This document shows, piece after piece, positions 1 through 12,959 of a DNA stretch of 64,000 bases. The DNA is from Dermacentor variabilis (Eukaryota; Arthropoda; Arachnida; Ixodida; Ixodidae). Numbering within the stretch: position 1 is the stretch's first letter; each line of letters starts with the position of its first letter. Location of the stretch: positions 1,860,001-1,924,000 of the forward strand of contig NW_027460412.1 in assembly GCF_050947875.1 (NCBI RefSeq). The letters are read 5' to 3'. Both the position numbers and the translations under genes were made by a program. The notes below the pieces were generated by a model. The model worked only from the letters and a program-made list of their open reading frames with translations, was not told the DNA's origin and made no database searches.

Positions 1-124
1 GGTTTTGCAGAAAACAACGTCCGTGTCTATCAAAAGATGCATGAGCATGCTTAAAACGCATTTTGGCACCAATCCGTGCGCGGGTGCTAGAAAGAGCAGC
101 ATCGGCATGCTTAGGACGTCGTTT

Positions 125-1734
125 GGTAGAAATCTACATGCGCGTTATGCCAAAAGCACCATTTGCATGCATATCTTGTGGTTTTGCAGAAAACAACGTC
201 CGCGTCTACCAAAAGATGCATGTGCATGCTTAAAACGCGTTTTGGCACAAATCCATGCGCGGGTGCTAAAAAGAGCAGCATCGGTATGCTTACGACGTCG
301 TTTGGTAGAAATCCACGTGCGCGTTCTGCCAAAAGCACCATTTGCATGCATATGTTGTGGTTTTGCAGAAAACAACGTCGTCGCCTAACAAAAGATGCAT
401 GTGCATGCTTAAAACGCGTTTTGGCACAAATGCATGCGCGGGTGCTAAAAAGAGCAGCATCGGCATGATTAGCACTTCATTTGGTAGAAATCCACGTGCG
501 CGTACTGCCAAAAGCACCATTCGCATGCATATCTTGTGGTTTTGCAGAAAACAACGTCCGCGTCTACCAAAAGATGCATGTGCATGCTGAAATCGCGTTT
601 TGGCACCAATCCGTGCACGGGTGCTAAAAAGAGCAGCATCAGCATGCATAGGACGTCGTTTGGTAGAAATCCACGTGCGCGTTCTGCCAAAAGCACCATT
701 TGCATGCATATCTTGTGGTTTTGCAGAAAACAACGTCCGCGTCTACCAAAAGATGCTTGTGCATGCTTAAAACGCGTTTTGGCACAAATCCATGCGCGGG
801 TGCTAAAAAGGGCTGAATCGGCATGCTTAGCACGTCGTTTGGTAGAAATCCACGCGCGCGTTGTGCCAAAAGCACCATTCGCATGCATATCTTGTGGTTT
901 TGCAGAAAACAACGTCCGCGTCTACCAAAGATGCATGTGCATGCTGAAAACGCGTTTTCGCACCAATCCGTGCGCGGCTGCTAAAAAGACCAGCATCGGC
1001 ATGCTTAGGACGTCGTTTGGTAGAAATCCACGTGCGCGTTCTGCCAAAAGCACCATTTGCATGCATATCTTGTGGTTTTGCAGAAAACAACGTCCGCGTC
1101 TACCAAAAGATGCAGCTGCATGCTGAAATCGCGTTTTGGCACCAATCCGTGCGCGGGTGCTAAAAAGAGCAGCATCGGCATGCATAGGACGTCGTTTGGT
1201 AGAATTCCACGTGCGCGTTCTGCCAAAAGCACCATTTGCATGCATATCTTGTGGTTTTGCAGAAAACAACGTCCGCGTCTACCAAAAGATGCATGTGCAT
1301 GCTTAAAACGCGTTTTCGCACAAATCCATGCGCGGGTGCTAAAAAGAGCTGAATCGGAATGCTTAGCACGTCGTTTGGTAGAAATCCACGCGCGCGTTGT
1401 GCCAAAAGCACCATTCGCATGCATATCTTGTGGTTTTGCAGAAAAAAACGTCCGCGTCTACCAAAAGATGCATGTGCATGCTGAAAACGCATTTTGGCAC
1501 CAATCCGTGCGCAGCTGCTAAAAACAGCAGCATCGGCATGCTTAGGACGTCGTTTGGTAGAAATCCGCGTGCGCGTTTTGCCAAAAGCACCATTTGCATG
1601 CATATCTTGTGGTTTTGCAGAAAACAACGTCCGCGTCTATCAAAAGATGCATGTGCGTTCTTAAAACGCGTTTTGGCACAAATCCATGCGCGGGTGCTAA
1701 AAAGAGCACCATCGGCATGCTTAGCACGTCGTTT
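125..1734 (+). repeat. 9-monomer HOR, copy 1 (period 1,610 bp)
   Basis: Nine consecutive monomers recur in the same order 1,610 bp downstream. Shared rare states include CGTCGTCGCCTA (about 375 and 1,985), GATTAGCACTTCATT (about 467 and 2,077), GATGCAGCTGCATGC (about 1,109 and 2,719) and the 178-bp monomer with CTACCAAAGATG (about 921 and 2,531). The first 120 bases of the window do not follow this register. Divergence between copies is a few scattered substitutions per monomer. Confidence 0.8.
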
Positions 1735-3220
1735 GGTAGAAATCTACGTGCGCGTTATGCCAAAAGCACCATTTGCATGCATATCTTGTGGTTTTGCAGA
1801 AAACAACGTCCGCGTCTACCAAAAGATGCATGTGCATGCTTAAAACGCGTTTTGGCACAAATCCATGCGCGGGTGCTAAAAATAGCAGCATCGGTATGCT
1901 TAGGACGTCGTTTGGTAGAAATCCACGTGCGCGTTCTGCCAAAAGCACCATTTGCATGCATATGTTGTGGTTTTGCAGAAAACAACGTCGTCGCCTACCA
2001 AAAGATGCATGTGCATGCTTAAAACGCGTTTTGGCACAAATGCATGCGCGGGTGCTAAAAAGAGCAGCATCGGCATGATTAGCACTTCATTTGGTAGAAA
2101 TCCACGTGCGCGTACTGCCAACAGCACCATTCGCATGCATATCTTGTGGTTTTGCAGAAAAGAACGTCCGCGTCTACCAAAAGATGCATGTGCACGCTGA
2201 AATCGCGTTTTGGCACCAATCCGTGCGCGGGTGCTAAAAAGAGCAGCATCAGCATGCATAGGACGTCGTTTGGTAGAAATCCACGTGCGCGTTCTGCCAA
2301 AAGCACCATTTGCATGCATATCTTGTGGTTTTGCAGAAAACAAGGTCCGCGTCTACCAAAAGATGCTTGTGCATGCTTAAAACGCGTTTTGGCACAAATC
2401 CATGCGCGGGTGCTAAAAAGGGCTGAATCGGCATGCTTAGCACGTCGTTTGGTAGAAATCCACGCGCGCGTTGTGCCAAAAGCACCATTCGCATGCATAT
2501 CTTGTGGTTTTGCAGAAAACAACATCCGCGTCTACCAAAGATGCATGTGCATGCTGAAAACGCGTTTTGGCACCAATCCGTGCGCGGCTGCTAAAAAGAC
2601 CACCATCGGCATGCTTAGGACGTCGTTTGGTAGAAATCCACGTGCGCGTTCTGCCAAAAGCACCATTTGCATGCATATCTTGTGGTTTTGCAGAAAACAA
2701 CGTCCGCGTCTACCAAAAGATGCAGCTGCATGCTGAAATCGCGTTTTGGCACCAATCCGTGCGCGGGTGCTAAAAAGAGCAGCATCCGCATGCATAGGAC
2801 GTCGTTTGGTAGAAATCCACGTGCGCGTTCTGCCAAAAGCACCATTTGCATGCATATCTTGTGATTTTGCAGAAAACAACGTCCGCGTCTACCAAAAGAT
2901 GCATGCGGATGCTTAAAACGCGTTTTGGCACAAATCCATGCGCGGGTGCTAAAAAGAGCTGAATCGGCATGCTTAGCACGTCGTTTGGTAGAAATCCACA
3001 CGCGCGTTGTGCCAAAAGCACCATTCGCATGCATATCTTGTGGTTTTGCAGAAAACAACGTCCGCGTCTACCAAATATGCATGTGCATGCTTAAAACGCG
3101 TTTTGGCACAAATCCACGCGCGGCTGCTAAAAATAGCACCATCGGCATGCTTAGCACGTCGTTTGGTAGAAATCCGCGTGCGCGTTTTGCCAAAAGCACC
3201 TTTTGCATGCATATCTTGTG
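1735..3220 (+). repeat. 9-monomer HOR, copy 2 (period 1,610 bp)
   Basis: Second copy of the preceding block, in the same order. Single differences from copy 1 include AAAGAACG (about 2,158) for AAACAACG (548) and GTGCACGC (about 2,190) for GTGCATGC (580). The match fades at about 3,210, where a CTATC-type monomer follows. A segment of its end (about 2,880-3,240) reappears at about 12,690-13,045, shift 9,808 bp. Confidence 0.75.
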
Positions 3221-6200
3221 GTTTTGCAGAAAACAACGTCCGCGTCTATCAAAAGATGCATGTGCATGCTTAAAACGCGTTTTGGCACAAATCCATGCGC
3301 GGGTGCTAAAAAGAGCACCATCGGCATGCTTAGCACGTCGTTTGTAGAAATCCACGTGCCCGTTCTGCCAAAAGCACCATTTGCATGCATATCTTGTGGT
3401 TTTGCAGAAAACAACGTCCGCGTCTATCAAAAGATGCATGAGCATGCTTAAAACGCATTTTGGCACCAATCCGTGCGCGGGTGCTAAAAAGAGCACCACC
3501 GGCATTTAGGACGTCGTTTGGTAGAAATGCACGTGCGCGTTCTGCCAAAAGCACCATTTGCATATGTTGTGGTTTTGCAGAAAACAACGTCCGCGTCTAT
3601 CGAAAGATGCATGTGCATGCTTAACAAGCGTTTTAGCACAAATCCATGTGCGGGTGCTATATAGAGCAGCATCGGCATGCTTAGCAAGCCGTTTGGTAGA
3701 AATCCACGTGCGCGTTCTGCCAAAAGCACCATTTGAATGCATATCTTGTGGTTTTGCAGAAAAAACGTCGGCGTCTACCAAAAGATGCATGTGCATGCTT
3801 AAAACGCGTTATGTCACAAATCCATGCGCGGGTGCTAAAAAGAGCAGCATCGGCATGCTTAGCACGTCGTTTGGTAGAAATCCACGTGCGCGTTTTGCCA
3901 AAAGCACCATTCGCATGCATATCTTGTGGTTTTGCAGAAAACAACGTCGGCGTCTACCAAAAGACGCATGTGCATGCTTATAACGCGTTTTGGCTCAAAT
4001 CCATGCGCGGGTGCTAAAAAGAGCAGCATCGGCATGTTTAGCACGTCGTTTGGTAGAAATCCACGTGCACGTTCTGCCAAAAGCACCATTTTCATGCATA
4101 TCTTGTGGTTTTGCAGAAAACAACGTCCGCGTCTACCAAAAGATGCATGTGCATGCTCAAAACGCGTTTTGGCACAAATCCATGCGCGGGTGCTAAAAAG
4201 AGCAGCATCGGCATGCTCAGCACGTCGTTTGGTAGAAATGCACGTGCGCGTTCTGCCAAAAGCACCATTTGGATGCATATCTTGTGGTTTTGCAGAAAAC
4301 AACGTCCGCGTCTACCAAAAGATGCAGCTGCAAGCTGAAATCGCGTTTTGGCACCAATGCGTGCGCGGGTGCTAAAAAGAGCAGCATCGGCATGCATAGG
4401 GCGTCGTTTGGTAGAAATCCACGTGCGCGTTCTGCCAAAAGCACCATTTGCATGCATATCTTGTGGTTTTCCAGAAAACAACGTCCGCGTCTACCAAAAG
4501 ATGCATGTGCACGCTGAAAACGCGTTTTGGCACCAATCCGTGCGCGGGTGCTAAAAAGAGCAGCATCGGCATGCTTAGGACGTCGTTTGGTAGAAATCCA
4601 CTCGCGCGTTCGGCCAAAAGCACCATTTGCATGCATATCTTGTGGTTTTGCAGAAAACAACGTCCGCGCCTACCAAAAGATGCATGTGCATGCTTAAAAC
4701 GCGTTTTGGCACAAATCCATGCGCGGGTGCTAAAAAGAGCAGCATCGGCATGCTTAGCACGTCGTTTGGTAGAAATCCACGTGCGCGTTCTGCCAAAAGC
4801 ACCATTTGCATGCATATCTGGTGGTTTTGCAGAAAACAACGTCCGCGTCTACCAAAAGATGCATGTGCATGCTTAACAAGCGTTTTGGCAAAAATCCATG
4901 TGCGGGTGCAAAAAAGAGCACCATTGGCATGCTTAGCACACCTTTTCGTAGAAATCCACGTGCGCGTTCTGCCAAAAGCACCATTTGGATGCATATCTTG
5001 TGGTTTTGCAGAAAACAACGTCCGCGTCGATCAAAAGATGCATGAGCATGCTTAAAACGCGTTTTGGCACAAATCCACGCGCGGCTGCTAAAAAGAGCAC
5101 CATTGGCATCCTTAGCACGTCGTTTGGTAGAAATCCACTCGCGCGTTCTGCCAAAAGCACCATTTGCATGCATATCTTGTGGTTTTGCAGAAAACAACGT
5201 CCGCGTCTACCAAAAGATGCATGTGCATGCTTAACAAGCGTTTTGGCAAAAATCCATGTGCGGGTGCAAAAAAGAGCAGCATCGGCATGCTTAGCACACC
5301 TTTTCGTAGAAATCCACGTGCGCGTTCTGCCAAAAGCACCATTTGGATGCATATCTTGTGGTTTTGCAGAAAACAACGTCCGCGTCGATCAAAAGATGCA
5401 TGAGCATGCTTAAAACGCGTTTTGGCACAAATCCACGCGCAGCTGCTAAAAAGAGCAGCATCGGCATGCTTAGGACGTCGTTTGGTAGAAATCCACCTGC
5501 GCGTTCTGCCCAAAGCACCATTTGCATATGTTGTGGTTTTGCAGAAAACAACGTCCGCGTCTATCAAAAGATGCATGTGCATGCTTAAAACGCGTTTTGG
5601 CACAAATCCATGCGCGGGTGCTAAAAAGAGCACCATCGGCATGCTTAGCACGTCGTTTGGTAGAAATCCACGTGCGCGTTTTGCCAAAAGCACCTTTTGC
5701 ATGCATATCTTGTGGTTTTGCAGAAAACAACGTCCGCGTCTATCAAAAAATGCATGTGCATGCTTAAAACGCGTTTTGGCACAAATCTATGCGCGGGTGC
5801 TAAAAAGAGCACCATCGGCATGCTTAGCACGTCGTTTGGTAGAAATCCACGTGCCCGTTCTGCCAAAAGCACCATTTGCATGCATATCTTGTGGTTTTGC
5901 AGAAAACAACGTCCGCGTCTATCAAAAGATGCATGAGCATGCTTAAAACGCATTTTGGCACCAATCCGTGCGCGGGTGCTAGAACGAGCAGCATCGGCAT
6001 GCTTAGGGCGTCGTTTGGTAGAAATCCACGTGCGCGTTCTGCCAAAAGCACCATTTGCATGCATATCTTGTGGTTTTGCAGAAAACAACATCCGCGTCTA
6101 TCAAAAGATGCATGAGCATGCTTAAAACGCATTTTGGCACCAATCCGTGCGCGGGTGCTAAAAAGAGCACCACCGGCATTTAGGACGTCGTTTGGTAGAA

Positions 6201-6309
6201 ATGCACGTGCGCGTTCTGCCAAAAGCACCATTTGCATATGTTGTGGTTTTGCAGAAAACAACGTCCGCGTCTATCGAAAGATGCATGTGCATGCTTAAAA
6301 CGCGTTTTG
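3221..6309 (+). repeat. Mixed monomers without a regular HOR
   Basis: Monomers of several types follow one another without a period I can recognise. Notable variants are a 1-base loss at GTTTGTAG (about 3,340), a 3-base loss at CCGGCATTTAGG (about 3,490, recurring at about 6,173 and 13,488), a 175-bp monomer at about 3,558, and a 2-base loss in GGCAAAATCC (about 6,310) shared with about 13,625. From about 5,650 onward the block is copied at 12,960 (shift 7,314 bp). No non-satellite sequence is present. Confidence 0.75.
4866..5575 (+). repeat. Local dimer duplication, 358-bp register
   Basis: Two successive dimers match at a shift of 358 bp. Both carry the distinctive subfamily pair CTTAACAAGCG plus GTGCAAAAAAGAGC in subunit A, TAGCACACCTTTTCG in subunit B, CATTTGGATGC in subunit C, and then a monomer with CGTCGATC. 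Differences include CACCATTGG against CAGCATCGG. The second dimer fades after about 5,470. This CACACCTTTTCG subfamily returns near 27,580, 28,660, 30,795, 53,200, 54,987 and 57,845. Confidence 0.8.
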
Positions 6310-6499
6310 GCAAAATCCATGCGCGGGTGCTAAAAAGAGCACCATCGGCATGCTTAGCACGTCGTTTGGTAGAAATCCACGTGCGCGTACTGCCAAAAGC
6401 ACCATTCGCATGCATATCTTGTGGTTTTGCAGAAAACAACGTCCGCGTCTACCAAAAGATGCATGTGCATGCTTAAAACGCGTTTTGGCTCAAATCCAT

Positions 6500-8640
6500 G
6501 CGCGGGTGCTAAAAAGAACAGCATCGGCATGCTTAGCACGTCGTTTGGTAGAAATCCACGTGCACGTTCTGCCAAAAGCACCATTTTCATGCATATCTTG
6601 TGGTTTTGCAGAAAACAACTTCCGCGTCTACCAAAAGATGCATGTGCATTCTTAAAACGTGTTTTGGCACCAATCCGTGCGCGGGTGCTAAAAAGAGCAG
6701 CATCAGCATGCATAGGACGTCGTTTGGTAGAAATCCACGTGCGCGTTCTGCCAAAAGCACCATTTGCATGCATATCATGTGATTTTGCAGAAAACAACGT
6801 CCGCGTCTACCAAAAGATGCATGTGGATGCTTAAAACGCGCTTTGGCATAAATCCATGCGCGGGTGCTAAAAAGAGCTGAATCGGCATGCTTAGCACGTC
6901 GTTTGTTAGAAATCCACACGCGCGTTGTGCCAAAAGCACCATTCGCATGCATATCTTGTGGTTTTGCAGAAAACAACGTTCGCGTCTACCAAAGATGCAT
7001 GTGCATGCTTAAAACGCGTTTTGGCACAAATCCACGCGCGGCTGCTAAAAATAACACCATCGGCATGCTTAGCACGTCGTTTGGTAGAAATGCGCGTGCG
7101 CGTTTTGCCAAAAGCACCATTTGCATGCATATCTTGTGGTTTTGCAGAAAACAACGTCCGCGTCTATCAAAAGATGCATGTGCATGCTTAAAACGCGTTT
7201 TGGCACAAATCCATGCGCGGGTGCTAAAAAGAGCACCATCGGCATGCTTAGCACGTCGTTTGGTAGAAATCCACGTGCCCGTTCTGCCAAAAGCACCATT
7301 TGCATGCATATCTTGTGGTTTTGCAGAAAACAACGTCCGCGTCTATCAAAAGATGCATGTGCATGCTTAAAACGCGTTTTGGCACAAATCCATGCGCGGG
7401 TGCTAAAAAGAGCAGCATCGGTATGCTTAGGACGTCGTTTGGTAGAAATCCACGTGCGCGTTCTGCCAAAAGCACCATTTGCATGCATATGTTGTGGTTT
7501 TGCAGAAAACAACGTCGTCGCCTACAAAAGATGCATGTGCATGCTTAAAACGCGTTTTGGCACAAATGCATGCGCGGGTGCTAAATAGAGAAGCATGGGC
7601 ATGCTTAGCACGTCATTTGGTAGAAATCCACGTGCGTATTCTGCCAAAAGCACCATTCGCATGCATATCTTGTGGTTTTGCAGAAAACAACTTCCGCGTC
7701 TACCAAAAGATGCATGTGCATTCTTAAAACGTGTTTTGGCACAAATCCATGCGCGTGTGCTAAAAAGAGCAGCATCGGCATGATTAGCACGTCATTTGGT
7801 AGAAATCCACGTGCGCGTACTGCCAAAAGCACCATTCGCATGCATATCTTGTGGTTTTGCAGAAAACAACGTCCGCGTCTACCAAAAGATGCATGTGCAT
7901 GCTTAAAACGCGTTTTGGCTCAAATCCATGCGCGGGTGCTAAAAAGAACAGCATCGGCATGCTTAGCACGTCGTTTGGTAGAAATCCACGTGCACGTTCT
8001 GCCAAAAGCACCATTTTCATGCATATGTTGTGTTTTTGCAGAAAACAACGTCCGCGTCTACCAAAAGATGCATGTGCATGCTCAAAACGCGTTTTGGCAC
8101 AAATCAATGCGCGGGTGCTAAAAAGAGCAGCATCGGCATGCTTAGCACGTCGTTTGGTAGAAATCCACGCGCGCGTTGTGCCAAAAGCACCATTCGCATG
8201 CATATCTTGTGGTTTTGCAGAAAACAACGTCCGCGTCTACCAAAAGATGCATGTGCATGCTGAAAACGCGTTTTGGCACAAATGCATGCGCGGGTGCTAA
8301 ATAGAGAAGCATGGGCATGCTTAGCACGTCATTTGGTAGAAATCCACGTGCGTATTCTGCCAAAAGCACCATTCGCATGCATATCTTGTGGTTTTGCAGA
8401 AAACAACTTCCGCGTCTACCAAAAGATGCATGTGCATTCTTAAAACGTGTTTTGGCACAAATCCATGCGCGTGTGCTAAAAAGAGCAGCATCGGCATGAT
8501 TAGCACGTCATTTGGTAGAAATCCACGTGCGCGTACTGCCAAAAGCACCATTCGCATGCATATCTTGTGGTTTTGCAGAAAACAACGTCCGCGTCTACCA
8601 AAAGATGCATGTGCATGCTTAAAACGCGTTTGGCTCAAAT
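6500..8640 (+). repeat. 12-monomer HOR, copy 1 (register 2,142 bp)
   Basis: The monomer order recurs 2,142-2,143 bp downstream. Shared rare states are CATATCATGTGATTTTG (about 6,771 and 8,915), GCTTTGGCATAAATCC (about 6,840 and 8,983), AAAATAACACC (about 7,047 and 9,190) and the 178-bp CTACAAAAG monomer starting at 7,496 and 9,638. Within the block, monomers from about 7,560 to 7,925 recur at about 8,276-8,640 (shift 716 bp, four monomers), so two duplications of different length are nested here. Confidence 0.75.
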
Positions 8641-10405
8641 CCATGCGCGGTGCTAAAAAGAACAGCATCGGCATGCTTAGCACGTCGTTTGGTAGAAATC
8701 CACGTGCACGTTCTGCCAAAAGCACCATTTTCATGCATATCTTGTGGTTTTGCAGAAAACAACTTCCGCGTCTACCAAAAGATGCATGTGCATTCTTAAA
8801 ACGTGTTTTGGCACCAATCCGTGCGCGGGTGCTAAAAAGAGCAGCATCAGCATGCATAGGACGTCGTTTGGTAGAAATCCACGTGCGCGTTCTGCCAAAA
8901 GCACCATTTGCATGCATATCATGTGATTTTGCAGAAAACAACGTCCGCGTCTACCAAAAGATGCATGTGGATGCTTAAAACGCGCTTTGGCATAAATCCA
9001 TGCGCGGGTGCTAAAAAGAGCTGAATCGCATGCTTAGCACGTCGTTTGTTAGAAATCCACACGCGCGTTGTGCCAAAAGCACCATTCGCATGCATATCTT
9101 GTGGTTTTGCAGAAAACAACGTTCGCGTCTACCAAAGATGCATGTGCATGCTTAAAACGCGTTTTGGCACAAATCCACGCGCGGCTGCTAAAAATAACAC
9201 CATCGGCATGCTTAGCACGTCGTTTGGTAGAAATGCGCGTGCGCGTTTTGCCAAAAGCACCATTTGCATGCATATCTTGTGGTTTTGCAGAAAACAACGT
9301 CCGCGTCTATCAAAAGATGCATGTGCATGCTTAAAACGCGTTTTGCACAAATCCATGCGCGGGTGCTAAAAAGAGCACCATCGGCATGCTTAGCACGTCG
9401 TTTGGTAGAAATCCACGTGCCCGTTCTGCCAAAAGCACCATTTGCATGCATATCTTGTGGTTTTGCAGAAAACAACGTCCGCGTCTATCAAAAGATGCAT
9501 GTGCATGCTTAAAACGCGTTTTGGCACAAATCCATGCGCGGGTGCTAAAAAGAGCAGCATCGGTATGCTTAGGACGTCGTTTGGTAGAAATCCACGTGCG
9601 CGTTCTGCCAAAAGCACCATTTGCATGCATATGTTGTGGTTTTGCAGAAAACAACGTCGTCGCCTACAAAAGATGCATGTGCATGCTTAAAACGCGTTTT
9701 GGCACAAATGCATGCGCGGGTGCTAAATAGAGAAGCATGGGCATGCTTAGCACGTCATTTGGTAGAAATCCACGTGCGTATTCTGCCAAAAGCACCATTC
9801 GCATGCATATCTTGTGGTTTTGCAGAAAACAACTTCCGCGTCTACCAAAAGATGCATGTGCATTCTTAAAACGTGTTTTGGCACAAATCCATGCGCGTGT
9901 GCTAAAAAGAGCAGCATCGGCATGATTAGCACGTCATTTGGTAGAAATCCACGTGCGCGTACTGCCAAAAGCACCATTCGCATGCATATCTTGTGGTTTT
10001 GCAGAAAACAACGTCCGCGTCTACCAAAAGATGCATGTGCATGCTTAAAACGCGTTTTGGCTCAAATCCATGCGCGGGTGCTAAAAAGAACAGCATCGGC
10101 ATGCTTAGCACGTCGTTTGGTAGAAATCCACGTGCACGTTCTGCCAAAAGCACCATTTTCATGCATATGTTGTGTTTTTGCAGAAAACAACGTCCGCGTC
10201 TACCAAAAGATGCATGTGCATGCTCAAAACGCGTTTTGGCACAAATCAATGCGCGGGTGCTAAAAAGAGCAGCATCGGCATGCTTAGCACGTCGTTTGGT
10301 AGAAATCCACGCGCGCGTTGTGCCAAAAGCACCATTCGCATGCATATCTTGTGGTTTTGCAGAAAACAACGTCCGCGTCTACCAAAAGATGCATGTGCAT
10401 GCTGA
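8641..10405 (+). repeat. 12-monomer HOR, copy 2, partial
   Basis: Matches copy 1 at 2,142-2,143 bp until about 10,405, where a monomer with GTGCGCAGCTGC and CCACGAGGGCG begins. Copy-specific losses are CGCGTTTGGCTC (about 8,627), GCGCGGTGCT (about 8,645), GAATCGCATGC (about 9,025) and GTTTTGCACAAATCC (about 9,340). Each removes a single base from the parent type. Confidence 0.7.
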
Positions 10406-12340
10406 AAACGCGTTTTGGCACCAATCCGTGCGCAGCTGCTAAAAAGAGCAGCATCGGCATGCATAGGACGTCGTTTGGTAGAAATCCACGAGGGCGTTCT
10501 GCCAAAAGCACCATTTGCATATGTTGTGGTTTTGCAGAAAACAACGTCCGCGTCTATCAAAAGATGCATGTGCATGCTTAAAACGCGTTTTGGCACAAAT
10601 CCATGCGCGGGTGCTAAAAAGAGCACCATCGGCATGCTTAGCACGTCGTTTGGTAGAAATCCACGTGCGCGTTCTGCCCAAAGCACCATTTGCATGCATA
10701 TCTTGTGGTTTTGCAGAAAACATCGTCCGCGTCTATCAAAAGATGCATGAGCATGCTTAAAACGCGTTGTGGCACAAATCCAGGCGCGGGTGCTAAAAAG
10801 AGCACCATCGGCATGCTTAGCACGTCGTTTGGTAGAAATCCACGTGCCTGTTCTGCCAAAAGCACCATTTGCATGCATATCTTGTGGTTTTGCAGAAAAC
10901 AACGTCCGCGTCTATCAAAAGATGCATGAGCATGCTTAAAACGCATTTTGGCACCAATCCGTGCGCGGGTGCTAGAAAGAGCAGCATCGGCATGCTTAGG
11001 GCGTCGTTTGGTAGAAATCCACGTGCGCGTTCTGCCAAAAGCACCATTTGCATGCATATCTTGTGGTTTTGCAGAAAACAACGTCCGCGTCTATCAAAAG
11101 ATGCATAAGCATGCTTAAAACGCATTTTGGCACCAATCCGTGCGCGGGTGCTAAAAAGAGCAGCACCGGCATGCTTAGGACGTCGTTTGGTAGAAATGCA
11201 CGTGCGTGTTCTGCCAAAAGCACCATTTGCATGCATATCTTGTGGTTTTGCAGAAAACAACGTCCGCGTCTACCAAAAGATGCATGTGCATGCTTAAAAC
11301 GCGTTTTGGCACAAATCCATGCGCGGGTGCTAAAAAGAGCAGCATCGGTATGTTTTGGACGACGTTTGGTAGAAATCCACGTGCGCGTTCTGCCAAAAGC
11401 ACCATTTGCATGCATATGTTGTGGTTTTGCAGAAAACAACGTCGTCGCCTACCAAAAGATGCATGTGCATGCTTAAAACGCGTTTTGGCACAAATGCATG
11501 CGCGGGTGCTAAATAGAGCAGCATGGGCATGCTTAGCACGTCGTTTGGTAGAAATCCACGTGCGTGTTCTGCCAAAAGCACCATTCGCATGCATATCTTG
11601 TGGTTTTGCAGAAAACAACTTCCGCGTCTACCAAAAGATGCATGTGCATGCTTAAAACGTGTTTTGGCACAAATCCATGCGCGTGTGCTAAAAAGAGCAG
11701 CATCGGCATGATTAGCACGTCATTTGGTAGAAATCCACGTGCGCGTACTGCCAAAAGCACCATTCGCATGCATATCTTGTGGTTTGGAGAAAACAACGTC
11801 CGCGTCTACCAAAAGATGCATGTGCATGCTTAAAACGCGTTTTGGCTCAAATCCATGCGCGGGTGCTAACAAGAACAGCATCGGCATGCTTAGCACGTCG
11901 TTTGGTAGAAATCCACGTGCACGTTCTGCCAAAAGCACCATTTTCATGCATATGTTGTGGTTTTGCAGAAAACAACGTCCGCGTCTACCAAAAGATGCAT
12001 GTGCATGCTCAAAATGCGTTTTGGCACAAATCCATGCGCGGGTGCTAAAAAGAGCAGCATCGGCATGCTTAGCACGTCGTTTGGTAGAAATGCACGTGCG
12101 CATTCTGCCAAAAGCACCATTTGCATGCGTATCTTGTGGTTTTGCAGAAAACAACGTCCGCGTCTACCAAAAGATGCAGGTGCATGCTGAAATCGCGTTT
12201 TGGCACCAATCCGTGCGCGAGTGCTAAAAAGAGCAGCATCGGAATGCTTAGCACGTCGTTTGGTAGAAATCCACGCGCGCGTTGTGCCAAAAGCACCATT
12301 CGCATGCATATCTTGTGGTTTTGCAGAAAACAACGTCCGC
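9638..12340 (+). repeat. Long-range block X, copy 1 (copy 2 at about 21,052)
   Basis: From the 178-bp CTACAAAAG monomer at 9,638 through about 12,340, monomer order matches 21,052-24,100. The shift is 11,414 bp at first. After about 11,200 it becomes 11,768 bp, because copy 2 carries two extra monomers (354 bp, one of them 175 bp). Shared rare states include ATCCACGAGGGCG, AAACATCGTCC, GTTGTGGCACAAATCCAGG, GTGCCTGTTC, GGTTTGGAGAAAAC (about 11,783 and 23,551) and GATGCAGGTGC. Confidence 0.75.
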
Positions 12341-12959
12341 GTCTACCAAAAGATGCATGTGCATGCTGAAAACGCGTTTTGGCACCAATCCGTGCGCAGC
12401 TGCTAAAAAGAGCAGCATCGGCATGCATAGGACGTCGTTTGGTAGAAATCCACGAGGGCGTTTTGCCAAAAGCACCATTTGCATATGTTGTGGTTTTGTA
12501 GAAAACAACGTCCGCGTCTATCAAAAGATGTATGTGCATGCTTAAAACGCGTTTTGGCACAAATCCATGCGCGGGTGCTAAAAAGAGCACCATCGGCATG
12601 CTTAGCACGTCGTTTGGTAGAAATCCACGTGCGCGTTCTGCCCAAAGCACCATTTGCATGAATATCTTGTGGTTTTGCAGAAAATAACGTCCGCGTCTAC
12701 CAAAAGATGCATGCGGATGCTTAAAACGCGTTTTGGCACAAATCCATACGCGGGTGCTAAAAAGAGCTGAATCGGCATGCTTAGCACGTCGTTTGGTAGA
12801 AATCCACACGCGCGTAGTGCCAAAAGCACCATTCGCATGCATATCTTGTGGTTTTGCAGAAAACAACGTCCGCGTCTACCAAATATGCATGTGCATGCTT
12901 AAAACGCGTTTTGGCACAAATCCACGCGCGGCTGCTAAAAATAGCACCATCGGCATGCT

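Noticed and set aside
6310..6330. Small indels (for example GGCAAAATCC, GTTTGTAG, CCGGCATTTAGG) as possible element insertion or excision scars
   Set aside because: They are 1-4 base losses inside otherwise normal monomers, several duplicated with their block; no target-site duplication or foreign sequence accompanies them.
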